NCBI GenBank assembly: GCA_963969495.1
Contig: OZ018333.1
Span: forward strand, 86,951,756-87,015,755
Length of the DNA: 64,000 nucleotides
Source of the DNA: Ceratothoa steindachneri
Lineage: Eukaryota; Arthropoda; Malacostraca; Isopoda; Cymothoidae
Direction of reading: 5' to 3'
Shown: positions 42,985 to 53,211 of the stretch, piece by piece
How positions within the stretch are numbered: the first letter of the stretch is position 1
Layout: each line of letters opens with the position of its first letter
The notes under the pieces: model-generated
Told to the model about the DNA's origin: nothing
The model's database searches: none
What the model saw: the letters and a program-made list of their open reading frames with translations, nothing else
Translations under genes and position numbers: made by a program

Positions 42985-45732
42985 GAGTATAAGGAATAAG
43001 ATAGATCTCTTAAGAGCGTTAGCGAGTGAAGAGAATTTTGATATAATTCGATAACAGAGTCATGGCTTGATTTGGCAGGTAATCACTTTAAACCTGAGGT
43101 TGAGATTGAGGGCTTCAACATGTTCCATACAGATAGGAATAGGAAGAGAGGAGGAGGGGGTATTATTTATATTAAAGATAATCTCCAGTGTTGTGTAAAC
43201 AGTACAATTAAATTAGATGATAACACAGATTCATTATGGCTAAATGTAAAAGAAGGTAAAAACAAGCTTGTCATAGGATTATTATACAGACCACCAAATC
43301 TTAGTAAGGAAGCTTCAAATCTTCTGTGGCAGGAGATTGAACGGGCATGTAGAAGTAAGCATGTGTGTATAATGGGCGATTTTAATTACAGAAATATAGA
43401 CTGGGAAGCTCTTGTGGGTGATCAGGAGGCTGAGGAATTTTTGAATGTTGTCCAAGATAATTTTCTGAGGCAGATTATTAACGAACCCACTAGAGGTAAT
43501 AATATACTGGATTTAGTTCTGACAAATAGGGAAGAAGTTATTAAGGATACTGAGATTGGAGGAAATTTGGGTAATAGTGACCATTGTGAAATTAGATTTA
43601 AGATGAAATGGAATGGTATTGATAGTAGCATGAACAATGTTAAAATTCCTGACTTTAGAAGAGCAAATTATAATGGGCTAAGGACTTACCTGGAGGCAGT
43701 TGTACAGAAACCAGGCAATGAAATCAATTCAGGAATAGATTCAATGATATCAGTTAGTGGAGACAATAATCACCAAGAGGAAGAGATTACAATTGAAGAG
43801 GAGTATGAAAGAATAATTGAGCAATTAATTACAGGTCAGATGATTAACATTCCATATAAGGAGATTAGGACTAAGAATAATGACCCAAAATGGATGACAG
43901 ATAAAATTAAGCATGCCAAGTGTAGGCCATGAATGGTCTTTTGCAGTCTCCTTATTTCTTATGTTCTTATTTATAGGAAGATAAAAAATGGAGAGGATCA
44001 CTTAAGGCAGAGATATAATGAACTAGCAAGAGATGTTAAAAAGTTAGTTAGAGTAGCAAGGAGAAATTATGAAATTAAAGTGGCAAATAGGGCAAAGGAA
44101 GATCCTAAAAGTTTTTATCAATTATACAAAACTAAGGTTAGAGATAAAATAGGCCCACTTATAGATTCCAATGGAGAATTAGTGAGTGATAGGGACTCAA
44201 TGGCTGGAATGCTAAATGACTTTTTTCTCTCAGTATTTACACAGGAGGATACTCTAAATATACCTGAGGTGTCAATGATCTTTCGGGGTAATGATGAAGA
44301 GAAATTAAAGGATATCTTGATCACAAAGGAGATAGTGACAAAGGAAATTGATAAAATCAAAAGTAGTAAAGCACCCGGTCCTGATGAGCTCTTTCCTAGA
44401 ATTTTGAAAGAATGTAAGGATGTGTTAAGTGAGCCCCTAGCATGCATCTTTAGAAAATCATTGGAGAGTGGCATTGTGCCAGTGGCATGGAAGAAAGCCA
44501 ATGTGATACCTATATTTAAGAGAGGGGATAAAACAAATATGTCTAATTACAGACCAGTAAGTTTGACATCAGTGGTAGGGAAAATGATGGAATCTATTAT
44601 AGCAAGGAATATTAGGAATCACTTGGATAAGCATAAGTTGATAAAAGAATCACAGCATGGCTTTAGTAAGGGTAAATCCTGTCTGACTAATTTGCTGTCT
44701 TTTTATAGTAAGGTGTATGAAGCAGCAGATAATGATGAAAACTATGATATTTTATACTTGGACTTTAGTAAGGCTTTTGATCAAGTGCCACACTTACGGC
44801 TTCTGAGCAAAGTTAAAGCACACAGGATCGATGGCAGTATATTTAGGTGGATTCAGTCATGGCTTGGGGACAGACAGCAAAGAGTTAGTATAGATGGAGT
44901 TAAATCTGAGTGGGGGTGTGTTAGCAGTGGAGTTCCGCAAGGATCTGTTTTTAGGGCTGATTCTGACGCTGTTATAATGCAGGAGGAATTGACCATTCTG
45001 TCCAATTGGGCCGAGAAATGGCAAATGAAGTTTAACATAGACAAATGTAGTGTACTTAGTATAGGTATAAATAATCCATTGAATAGTTATAAATTAAATG
45101 GGAGAATTTTAGGGAGGACCGATTGTGAGAGGGACTTGGGTATTTTGGTAAGTTCAGACCTTCGTCCTAGAAAGCAATGCCTAAATGCTAAGAATAAAGC
45201 TAATATGATATTGGGATTCATTAGGAGGAGTGTAAGCAATAAGAGTGCTGAAGTCATTCTAAAACTGTATCTGGCGCTAGTTAGGCCTCATCTAGACTAT
45301 GCAGTACAATTTTGGTCACCATATTATAGGAAGGATATTGATTTGCTTGAGTCTGTGCAGAGAAGGATGACAAAGATGATTGGTGGGCTAAGGAACTTAC
45401 CTTATGGTGAAAGGCTCAGAAAACTAAATCTACATACATTGGAAAGGAGAAGAGTCAGAGGGGAATTGATTGAAGTCTTCAAATGGGTAAAAGGATATAA
45501 TAAAGGGTATCTGGGTAAGGTTCTTATACTTAGTGAACACGACAGGACACGTAGCAATGGGTTTAAGCTTGATAAGTATAGGTTTAGGAAGGAGATTGGG
45601 AGGAATTCGTTTACAAATCGTGTGGTAGATGAATGGAATAGGCTCACTAGACATGTGATAGAAGCCTGCTCTCTGGGTAGTTTTAAGAATAGATTAGATA
45701 AATATATGGATGAAGCTGCTAAATGGGACTGA
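42985..45732 (+). pseudogene. CR1-A copy 2 ORF2: endonuclease and broken reverse transcriptase
   Basis: Very similar to copy 1 but with three telling lesions. (1) A missing G near 43048 shifts the endonuclease start, so the open frame begins only at 43072. (2) At 43915-43969 a 55-bp piece identical to the element's own 3' tail replaces 22 bp and introduces a stop (43930-43932). (3) A 99-bp in-frame deletion at about 44950 removes the block from LGPLLF to the catalytic FADD, so the 599-codon frame 43933-45732 lacks RT activity. The endonuclease motifs YRPP, MGDFN and GNSDH are intact. Here the ORF2 C-terminus reads through the point where copy 1 has its TGA. Confidence 0.9.
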
Positions 45733-45958
45733 TTTTTTTTTATGTACATATGTATATATTTTTCTAAGGAGTGGGGAGATTATATTTTGCGGTTGCATGA
45801 ATGGACATAATCCTCTGGATGCATTTTATGTATATTGTAGATTAGATCTGACCAACTCCTGTAAAGGGTGACAATCTTGATGACTTTTCTTTGGTAAGAA
45901 ATCTTTTGTGTGTTGACTGGAACAGGAGCTGCCAAGTGTAGGCCATGAATGGTCTTTT

Positions 45959-46112
45959 GAGGTCTGACATAATCCTATGGATTGTTTAAATTGTCTATTG
46001 TAGATGCATGATCTGACAAAAGCCTATGTATGCATTATGTGGGTGAGATTTGATGTATACGGATGACATTTGATAGGCCCTTGTGGCTTTTGTCATCTGT
46101 GAAATTATGTTA
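45959..46112 (+). mobile_element. CR1-B 3' UTR end fused to CR1-A copy 2
   Basis: From GGTCTGACATAATCC to TGTCATCTGTG AAATTATGTTATG it matches the CR1-B end at about 27260-27428. It follows CR1-A without a spacer. No TSD between them was seen. Confidence 0.75.
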
Positions 46113-46461
46113 TGTCATTCAATATCACTACCCACACTCCCATCACAGCCTCACTCTCACCATCCACCACCTCCTCCTCTGCCTCATATCCCAGGGACAC
46201 AACATCCACCTCCAGTGGTTGTCTTCCCATGTCGGTGTCATGAGAAATACGGTGGTGGATGGGGCAGCGGCAAAGGCACACTCCCACCCCTTCCCCATCA
46301 ACTTAGTGACTGATCAGACAGAATTCCTCATCCACCTCAAGAGAGCTTGCCAGCGACATTGGGCACAACACTGACCAATGCTCTACAGAACACTTCACTG
46401 AGACATGTCTGACAGGACACAAGACACCACTGGTGAACCTATTTCCCCAACTGGGCCTTAA
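46113..46461 (+). pseudogene. Jockey-type LINE RNase H fragment, left half of a split element
   Basis: The frame (46063-46374) reads LISQGHNIHLQWLSSHVGVMRNTVVDGAAAKAHSH, the C-terminal RNase H block with its conserved His and Asp. It runs up to the CR1-B insertion; the rest continues at 50973-51400. The left start lies at the CR1-B 3' tail. The RNase H N-terminal motifs are missing. Confidence 0.75.
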
Positions 46462-46776
46462 CATAACATAACATAATTACACGGATGACAAAAGCCACAA
46501 GGGCCTATCAAAGGTCATTCACCTCCGTCAAAACCCACCCACAAAAAGCACCATCACCAGGGAAAGACAAAATCAAAGTCCCCCACAATATAATATAACA
46601 GATGACAAATGCCACAAGGGCTCATCATAGGTCATCGGAGTCAAACAGCCTCTTTTTCAAGGCACCCAAACTCCCAGGAAAACTACATCCAGAGGATTGT
46701 ATCCAGAAACAAGGGTATCACCAATCAATGCTTGTCAAGAACTAAATCATGCAGCTATAGATATATACAAACAATA

Positions 46777-48324
46777 TTAATATATACAAAACTTAGGAAC
46801 ACGAACAACCTTCCCTTCCCATAATTCATCCAACCTACTCTTAAATACATTTAGATTTGGACTATCTACTACCCTCTGTGGCAATTTGTTCCAGAAGTCT
46901 ACCACTCTATTGGTGAAAAAATATTTTCTTAAATCCAACCTACACCCTTGCTTTTTAATTTTCAAGTGGTGACCTCTAGTCCGATTTCCATCATCTAACT
47001 CAAAAAACTTGCTAACATCCAATTTATCTATCCCGGAAAAAATTTTAAAGAGCTCAATCATATTCCCTCTCACACACCTCCTTTCGAACGCGAACATATT
47101 TAATACCCTCAGTCTATCTATATATTCAAGGTGCCTCAGGGAAGGAATAATCTTTGTTGCCCTCCGTTGCACTGACTCGAGAAGGTTAATATTGTGTCTA
47201 AAATGTGGGGACCATGCCTGTATACAGTACTCTAGATGTGGCCTAACATTAGAGTTATAGAGTTTAAGAATAACCTCCTTACTTTTGTAACTGACATTTC
47301 TCTTAATAAAACTCAGCACTCTATTTGCCCTATTTCTTGCTTCAATACACTGCTTAGAAAACCTTAATGACTTATCTATTACTACTCCTAGATCTTTCTC
47401 ATCCTCTCCTGAGCTCAGCCAATGCCCATCCATTTCATAGTTAAATTCTCTATTATCTTTTCCCATGTTAATAACTTTACACTTATCAAGGTTGAAAGTC
47501 ATTTGCCACTTATGTGCCCAGGATAATAATTTATTTAAATCCCCCTGCACTTTAAAATTATCATCAATATCTTTAACTACAGCTGCTAATTTGGTATCAT
47601 CCGCAAAAATTGATACTTTATTATTAACTGCCTCCCCAAGATCGTTTATATAGATGACAAATAATAATGGACCGAGAACTGATCCCTGAGGAACCCCACT
47701 GATAACATCCCTCCACTCTGACTTTACACCATTTAGCACTACCCTTTGCTTCCTGTCTTTCAGCCACTCAGCTATCCCATTTGAAACACCCCCACATATC
47801 CCAATCATTTTTAATTTATGAACTAGTCTCCTATGTGGTACCTTATCAAATGCTTTACTAAAATCTAAGTAAATTATATCTACATTCTCTCCCTTATCAA
47901 CTTGATCTGTTACAAACTCCAGAAAGTCTAGTAAGTTAGTCAAACATGATCTACCTGATCTAAACCCATGCTGAGCATCGCTGATTAACCCCTCCCTCTC
48001 TAGATGTTGGCAAATCCCTTTTTTGACTATTTTCTCAAGAATTTTACAGACTACAGGATTTTGGCTAACCGGTCTCAAGTTATTTGGATCCTCTTTACTA
48101 CCCTTCTTGAAAATGGGGACTACATTCGCTCTCTTCCAATCATCGGGTCTTTCTCCATATTCCAATGACCTAGTATATAACTTCTCCAGAGCTATTGAGA
48201 TACTTTCTACCCCTTCTCTAAGTATCCTAGAATGAATATTATCAGGGCCGAAGGCCTTGGTAGTATCTAACTCACCTATTAGTCCTTTTATCATCCTTTG
48301 ATCCACACTAATGTTAGTAAACAC
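46777..48324 (-). pseudogene. CR1-B reverse transcriptase (ORF2 C-terminal half)
   Basis: 515 codons open without a stop. It has KRANVVPIFKKGS, NLRPVSQNPVV, IIYLDFSKAFDKVPH, ISGVPQGSVLGPLLF, the catalytic FADDTKLA, LGVVIDKSLRF, RPHLEYCIQAWSPHF, and the C-terminal NRVVDFWNKLP. All RT catalytic residues are present. The frame was separated from its endonuclease half by the inversion, so it has no native start. The first Met is internal. About 315 bp of 3' UTR follow to 46462. Confidence 0.9.
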
Positions 48325-48530
48325 CTCTTTCCCTGACCCATGAGTACTATACAGTCAGTCTTCGACTGACCTTCGAACAGGTAGCACGTGTTTCATAGAG
48401 TTCTCAGTCTGTTGATCTATTTTTCAGATTTTTCTACAGTTTGTTTTTTTTTCTCACCACAATCAGCGAAAGCTAAGTTACTCTTCTTTTTTTTCTTATT
48501 ACTACTTAAGTTCTTTCTTTGTTTGAATAA

Positions 48531-49640
48531 GTGATGGAGTTTGGGGATGAAAGTGAGCATGAGTGTCGGAATGTATGCATTGGTTGTGGTGTATTAGGTG
48601 AGGGGTATACATGTGTTGTATGTGGGCTGCGTGAATGCATTGTAGATTTAGAGGGGATGAGAAGGCAGGATTTAGACAGGATATGTAGGCTGGAGGGGTT
48701 AGTTGCTGAGCTCAGGGGGGAACTTAGTGTTAGGCCTAGAGCTGGGAATAGGTTAGGTGGTGAGGTAGGCCAGTTAGATGTTTCAGGTGAAGGTAGAGGG
48801 CCGGTGGAGGAGGTAGGATATGATAGTTCTAGTGATAGTGAAGTTAGCCCCCTTAGATTAGTTAGAAATAGGCCTAGTGAGGATGGGGGACAGTGGAGAG
48901 TGGTTAGGAAACGTTAAGCTAGGGAGGCTTCTCCTGTTCTTTGTGAGAATAGGGTTGCCTCTGTTGAGGTTGTTAGCCAGGGGGAGAATAGGTGTGTGAG
49001 TCAGAGGGACACAGAACCTATTAGCTTGACTAATAGATTCAGTGCCCTAAGAGAGGAAGTAACTGGAAGTGATATGACTGATGGGGATGGAGTTAGGTCT
49101 GTGGGGGTTAGGAATAGGAGTCTGACTGAAGTGCTTGTGATGGGTGATTCGCGAGTTAGATATTTAGATAGGAAGTTGAATGCAAGTAGATTGAATGGTT
49201 TGAGGGTGTGTTTGCCGGGTGCTGGAGTGAGAGATCTGTCTGATAGGTATGAGGAGCTGGTGTCTGGCTGTGCAAGGGATGTGGTTGTGATTACACATGT
49301 AGGAGTGAATGATGTGAAGAAAGTGGGTGCATGTGAGTTACGTGAGAGGTACAAGAGGTTGATTGGAAAGGTGAAAGAAAGTAGAATGAAAGGTATTGTG
49401 ACAGGTTTGCTTCCAAGAATAGATGTTGGGGTAGAATGGATGTCTCGTGCAATTGGGCTAAAAGATTATGTGAGGAGGATGTGTGAGATGGAAGGTGTCA
49501 TGTTTGTGGATGTGTGGAATAGGTTTGTTGGAATGAAAGAAATGTATGCGATGGATGGACTGCATTTGAGTAGGAGGGGGGTAGATGTGTTGTGGGAGGA
49601 GTATGATCGTGTTATTAGGTCTTTGTGGGCGGGAAACTAG
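48531..49640 (+). pseudogene. CR1-B ORF1: Cys finger and SGNH esterase, one in-frame stop
   Basis: A single frame runs from 48531 to 49640 with one TAA at 48915-48917. The N-terminus has C16-x2-C19 and C28-x2-C31. A charged, Ser/Asp-rich linker follows. The esterase has VMGDSRVRY (Ser), PGAGV, HVGVND and DGLHLS, so the Ser-Asn-Asp-His set is complete and, unlike CR1-A, in one frame. The stop TAA overlaps the ORF2 frame start at 49625. About 180 bp of 5' UTR precede it. Confidence 0.9.
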
Positions 49641-50967
49641 ATACTAATAGTGGTCAGGGAATTATGAGAGGACATTATAGTACTGAAAGTAGAATGGACT
49701 TGGCAGATAACAGAAATAGGTTCCAAGGCGATAGAGGTGAGGTCATTCAAGTTTCAAGAGGTGCTTCAGGGATAGGGGGGTTAAATTGTTTCTATACAAA
49801 TCCTCATAGTCTTAGAAACAAGAAGGATGAGCTATTTAGTTATATTAGCAATGAGGATATAGATATATTATGCATTACTGAATCATGGGTTAATGAAATA
49901 GAATTTAGTGACAATATAAGTGAGTTTGATTTACAGGGCTATAATATGTACATTAGTCAAAGGACAGGTAGGATTGGTGGAGGAATAATTATCTATATAA
50001 AAAACAACATTGTTTCAAGTTTAAATACTTCAATAAAGCAGGATGGAGTTGAGTCACTTTGGATAGATATTAGGTTCAGTAAAAATAGAATGGTGCATTT
50101 GGGAGCTTTTTACAGGCCACCTGGGCAGACTGATGATATGGATGAACTAATGATAAGGAAAATAAGTAAGGGATGTGAAACAGATGCAGTTATTATTGGG
50201 GACTTCAACTTAAACTCTGTGGACTGGGAAAATATGATAGGTAGGGATAGAACAAGTGGCAGGTTCATAGAATGCTTTGAGGATAATTTTTTTAATCAAT
50301 TTGTTAATGAGCCAACGAGGGGGGACAATATATTAGTTTTAGTACTTTCTAACAGTGATCATTTAGTTCAAGAATTGACTGTTGGGGAAGCATTGGGAAA
50401 TAGTGACCATCAGATAGTTCGTTTTAACTTGGGAATTGAGAAGGGTAAAATAACCGGGAATGCTGAAAAAGTTCCCAATTTTCATAAGGGAGATTATGTA
50501 AAACTTCAAAGCTTGCTAAATTTGGTAGACTGGGATGTAGAATTCAGAGGTAAAAATGCTTATGGGATGTGGGATACTTTCAAGCATATAATAAATGTAG
50601 TCCAAGAAGAATGTATCCCAATGAAGGCCATTAGGAACAAAAGTAGGAAACCATTATGGAGGAATCAGGATATAGCTAGAAAAATTTCAGAGAAGAAAAG
50701 GGCATACAAAAAATTACAGGTACAAAATAATATTCAAAATTTAAGTGATTATAGAATGGCTAGGAATGAGTTAAATAAGATTATAAAGAAGAACAAAAGG
50801 GTGTCAGAAATTAAATTAGCTCAGGATAGCAACAAAGATCCTAGAAAGTTCGTTAGTTACTATAAAATTAATAACAAGTCTGGCAGAGTTAAATTTGGAC
50901 CTATCAAATATGAAGGGGTTGTGAGAGAAACTGATGAGGAAATAGTTGAGGTACTAAATGGCCATTG
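49625..50967 (+). pseudogene. CR1-B ORF2 N-terminal half: APE endonuclease
   Basis: Open from 49625; the last bases of ORF1 overlap it. Endonuclease motifs: YTNPHSLRNK (Asn), LCITESW (Glu), FYRPPG, IIGDFNLNSVDW (Asp/Asn), GNSDHQIVRF (Asp-His). The linker SRKPLWRNQDIARKI and the start of the RT (FGPIKYEGVVRETDEEIVEVL) follow. It is cut at the inversion boundary, and the RT half lies inverted at 46777-48345. In the motif NNIL.LVLSN a Val replaces the usual Asp. Confidence 0.9.
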
Positions 50968-50995
50968 TGCAAGGCTTTAAAGAAGCCTTGCACAA
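50965..50995. repeat. 13-bp perfect inverted repeat at the CR1-B / flank junction
   Basis: TTGTGCAAGGCTT (50965-50977), spacer TAAAG, AAGCCTTGCACAA (50983-50995). The right arm belongs to the Jockey target; the left arm lies between the target duplication and CR1-B. Confidence 0.95.
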
Positions 50996-51400
50996 AGCTG
51001 TGACCAGACTAATGATTGGCCACACCTGCCTCAATGCTCACCTACATAGGCTGGGCATAATCAACACCCCCCACTGCCCCTTGTGCCCCACACAGCTTGA
51101 CACCCCTGAACACCTGCTACTGCACTGTTTACATCACTACTCCCACTGTGTGGCACTTTTTCACCCACTGCATGCCCTGCAACTCCACAGACCCACACTG
51201 GCTGATCTACTGGGTGGCTCCACCAATCCTAGCTTGGCTTTAGAGAAGCTTAACCTTACCAGGACCTTCCTAAAAAATCTAATAAATTCCACTGCATCTA
51301 GATTAAAACTTAACCTGCCTACCGCACCTTTGGGGCACCAGAGGCTGTGATATCACAGCCTGAACAGCCCCAACAAAACAACAAGAGTAAGAAAGATTAA
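50973..51400 (+). pseudogene. Jockey-type LINE C-terminus, right half of the split element
   Basis: Reads EALHKAVTRLMIGHTCLNAHLHRLGI, then a Cys/His knuckle (CPLCPTQLDTPEHLLLHC), then AHP-rich C-terminal residues to a TGA at about 51350. This C-x2-C..H-x4-C end is common downstream of RNase H in Jockey-like ORF2. A short A-rich 3' end follows near 51380. Confidence 0.78.
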
Positions 51401-51420
51401 GTGTATATGACTAATTATGA

Positions 51421-51800
51421 ATTAGAAGCATTCTATATAGAGGACAGATCAAAAATAAAGCTGAAAAAAGAAAAAATAGATTCAGGAGAAAGGAGCTGGA
51501 GAATAGGAATAGATGGAAAGAGAAGTCTGAACGTATACAGAGGCAAAAAGGAGCCTTAAATTGGGAATATGTATGATGGGAGTTTTATAAGCCAGGTGAA
51601 GGGGAAGACATACAGAAGGAATGGAAGAGAAGAGAGATGCGAATGGTGCCTATTGGGGCAAAGAGAATTATAGAACATTTGATTGTGGAGTGTGTGGGCC
51701 ACAGTCTGGAGAGGGAGAAATGGAAAAAAGAATTGGTGATAGAGCTAGGAAGAGAAAAGTGGGAGTAGGTGGAGAGAAGGGAGGATTATGGACTAAGTGT
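51421..51800 (+). pseudogene. Decayed LINE ORF2 C-terminus
   Basis: Across frames: CEWCLLGQRE, then IEHLIVECVGH and EREKWKKELVIELGREKW. The C-x2-C...H-x4-C knuckle and Lys/Glu-rich end are typical of LINE ORF2 tails. Not assigned to a family. Confidence 0.5.
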
Positions 51801-52363
51801 GGGTAAAAAAAGATATAGATGATAAGAGAATAAGAATAGTAAGAGCAACAAAGAAATTTTTGCAGTGTGTGGAAGAAGAGAAACGAATAATGCTAATAAA
51901 TTATTTATCCACAGAAAATAGATGCCATATCCCGATACAAAGTGTGGCTCAAAAACCTGACCTGAAAATTTAGTGTGGAATCTAAATCATAAATAAATTA
52001 AAATTTTGTTACAAGTAAGCCAAATTACATCGAAATCTCGGTAATTGTTAAGTCGGTAATTTAAGACAAAGATAGCGCTGTCATTTTCAATTTATTAGGC
52101 ATGCGCTCGCCCTCCCTCTAAATTTACTGTTACCCGCATAAGATTTTGTCCATATTCCAATATATTTCATCTTTTTTACTAAATTTGAGTAGGCTAAAAT
52201 TGAGAGGGTCCTTTTTTAGAGCCCTGTCAAGAACCTTTAGGGGGGCAGAGCCACCTTTTGACTCTATTGTTTTGAGTCATTGGAAGCTACTTACTTTTAT
52301 TTACAAATACAGGGTTTTGCACCCTCATATCCACTTTACTTTGGTGGGTTGCATTCTCCCCCT
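51801..52363. other. Unassigned stretch before Gypsy copy 3
   Basis: 52140-52200 resembles 61895-61945 (CCAATATGTTTCACCTTTTTT). The rest, including an open but unrecognised frame around 52146-52363, has no support as a gene. Confidence 0.4.
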
Positions 52364-53166
52364 TGTAGCGGGCCGAAAATATATCTCTAATCCCTATCGA
52401 TCCAACCCGCTTCCTACACTGTCTGGACGTGAGAAATCGAGGGAGAATGAAACGGATTGTATATACAGTCCCTTTACTTACAAAAGAATACAGTTATATT
52501 TACAGCAATTAATATTTACAAGGGAAGTGTGCACACTTCAAAATGAGGCCAAATTCCCCAATCCAAATAGGATACCAAAAGAGAATTTTCTAACAGGCGA
52601 ATACAACAAATTTACTTATATATCTACACAAAACATAAAAAAACACAACAACAACCGAACGAAAAGGGGCACACGCTATCACTTGTGTGCTGGAGGTGGG
52701 TAGTAGTAGGCTAACATAAAAGGAGGCAGGATTGTCAGCCAATGCGGGTATGGTGGTCCAGGTGTCTAGCGAGGTATGAAAGCCCTCTGTCTCAGGGCTG
52801 GGCGGAGCACTCGTCTAGAGAACCCTTCTTGCCATCTGTCCAAGCTTCCACTCTCTCTAACTGTATATCCAAACAATCCTCAAAATATAATCTTTTGATA
52901 AAAGATTATTTTAAACAAGTACAATCTGATAAAAGATTATTTTAAGCAAAGTACAACTTTGATAAAATATTATTTTAAGCAAAGTACAATCTGAGAAAAA
53001 AACCCGGTTTTAATACATGAAATCAAATACATATATATACAAAGAGAAAATATAAAAAAACCTTATTCCCACTCACACACACATTCTTACAGAGGGAGGG
53101 AGAGGGTACAGAAAAAAGGGGTGGGAGAATGGCCCTTTTACACACACTCACATTCGCTCCACCAAA
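52364..53166 (-). repeat. 3' LTR of Gypsy copy 3
   Basis: 803 bp. Its U3 (52884-52997) holds three to four copies of a roughly 30-bp unit around GATAAAAGATTATTTTAA. The terminal trinucleotide is AAA instead of ACA. Confidence 0.9.
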
Positions 53167-53211
53167 CCCCTCCTTCCTTAAGCCATTCGACCAGCCACTC
53201 ACAAAACCCTT

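Larger units (their letters stand above)
41463..45958 (+). mobile_element. CR1-A copy 2, near full length
   Basis: 5' UTR (from about 41463), ORF1, ORF2 and most of the 3' UTR. It stops inside the terminal tail (GGTCTTTTG at 45951-45959) and runs directly into CR1-B 3' UTR sequence. It supplies the ORF1 that copy 1 lacks. The exact 5' boundary is not proven. Confidence 0.88.
46462..50972 (-). mobile_element. CR1-B with inverted 5' half (twin-priming product), near full length
   Basis: 46462-about 48352 is minus-strand RT to 3' end. 48353-50967 is plus-strand 5' UTR, ORF1 and endonuclease. The plus part stops at EEIVEVLN (50967) and the minus part starts about 50 bp further along the same gene (judged by the undivided copy at 63540-63660), so together they make one element of about 4.5 kb. 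GGCCTTAA (46454-46461) and GGCTTTAA (50973-50980) flank it as an 8-bp target duplication with one change, and the interrupted Jockey element resumes on the far side. Confidence 0.85.

Noticed and set aside
51601..51806. Small Gly/Lys/Glu-rich protein at 51621-51806
   Set aside because: The adjacent frame reads as a LINE C-terminal knuckle, so this frame is a by-product.
52146..52703. A 185-codon plus-strand frame running into the LTR of Gypsy copy 3
   Set aside because: Most of it lies inside the LTR, on the strand opposite to the element, and shows no recognisable motif.
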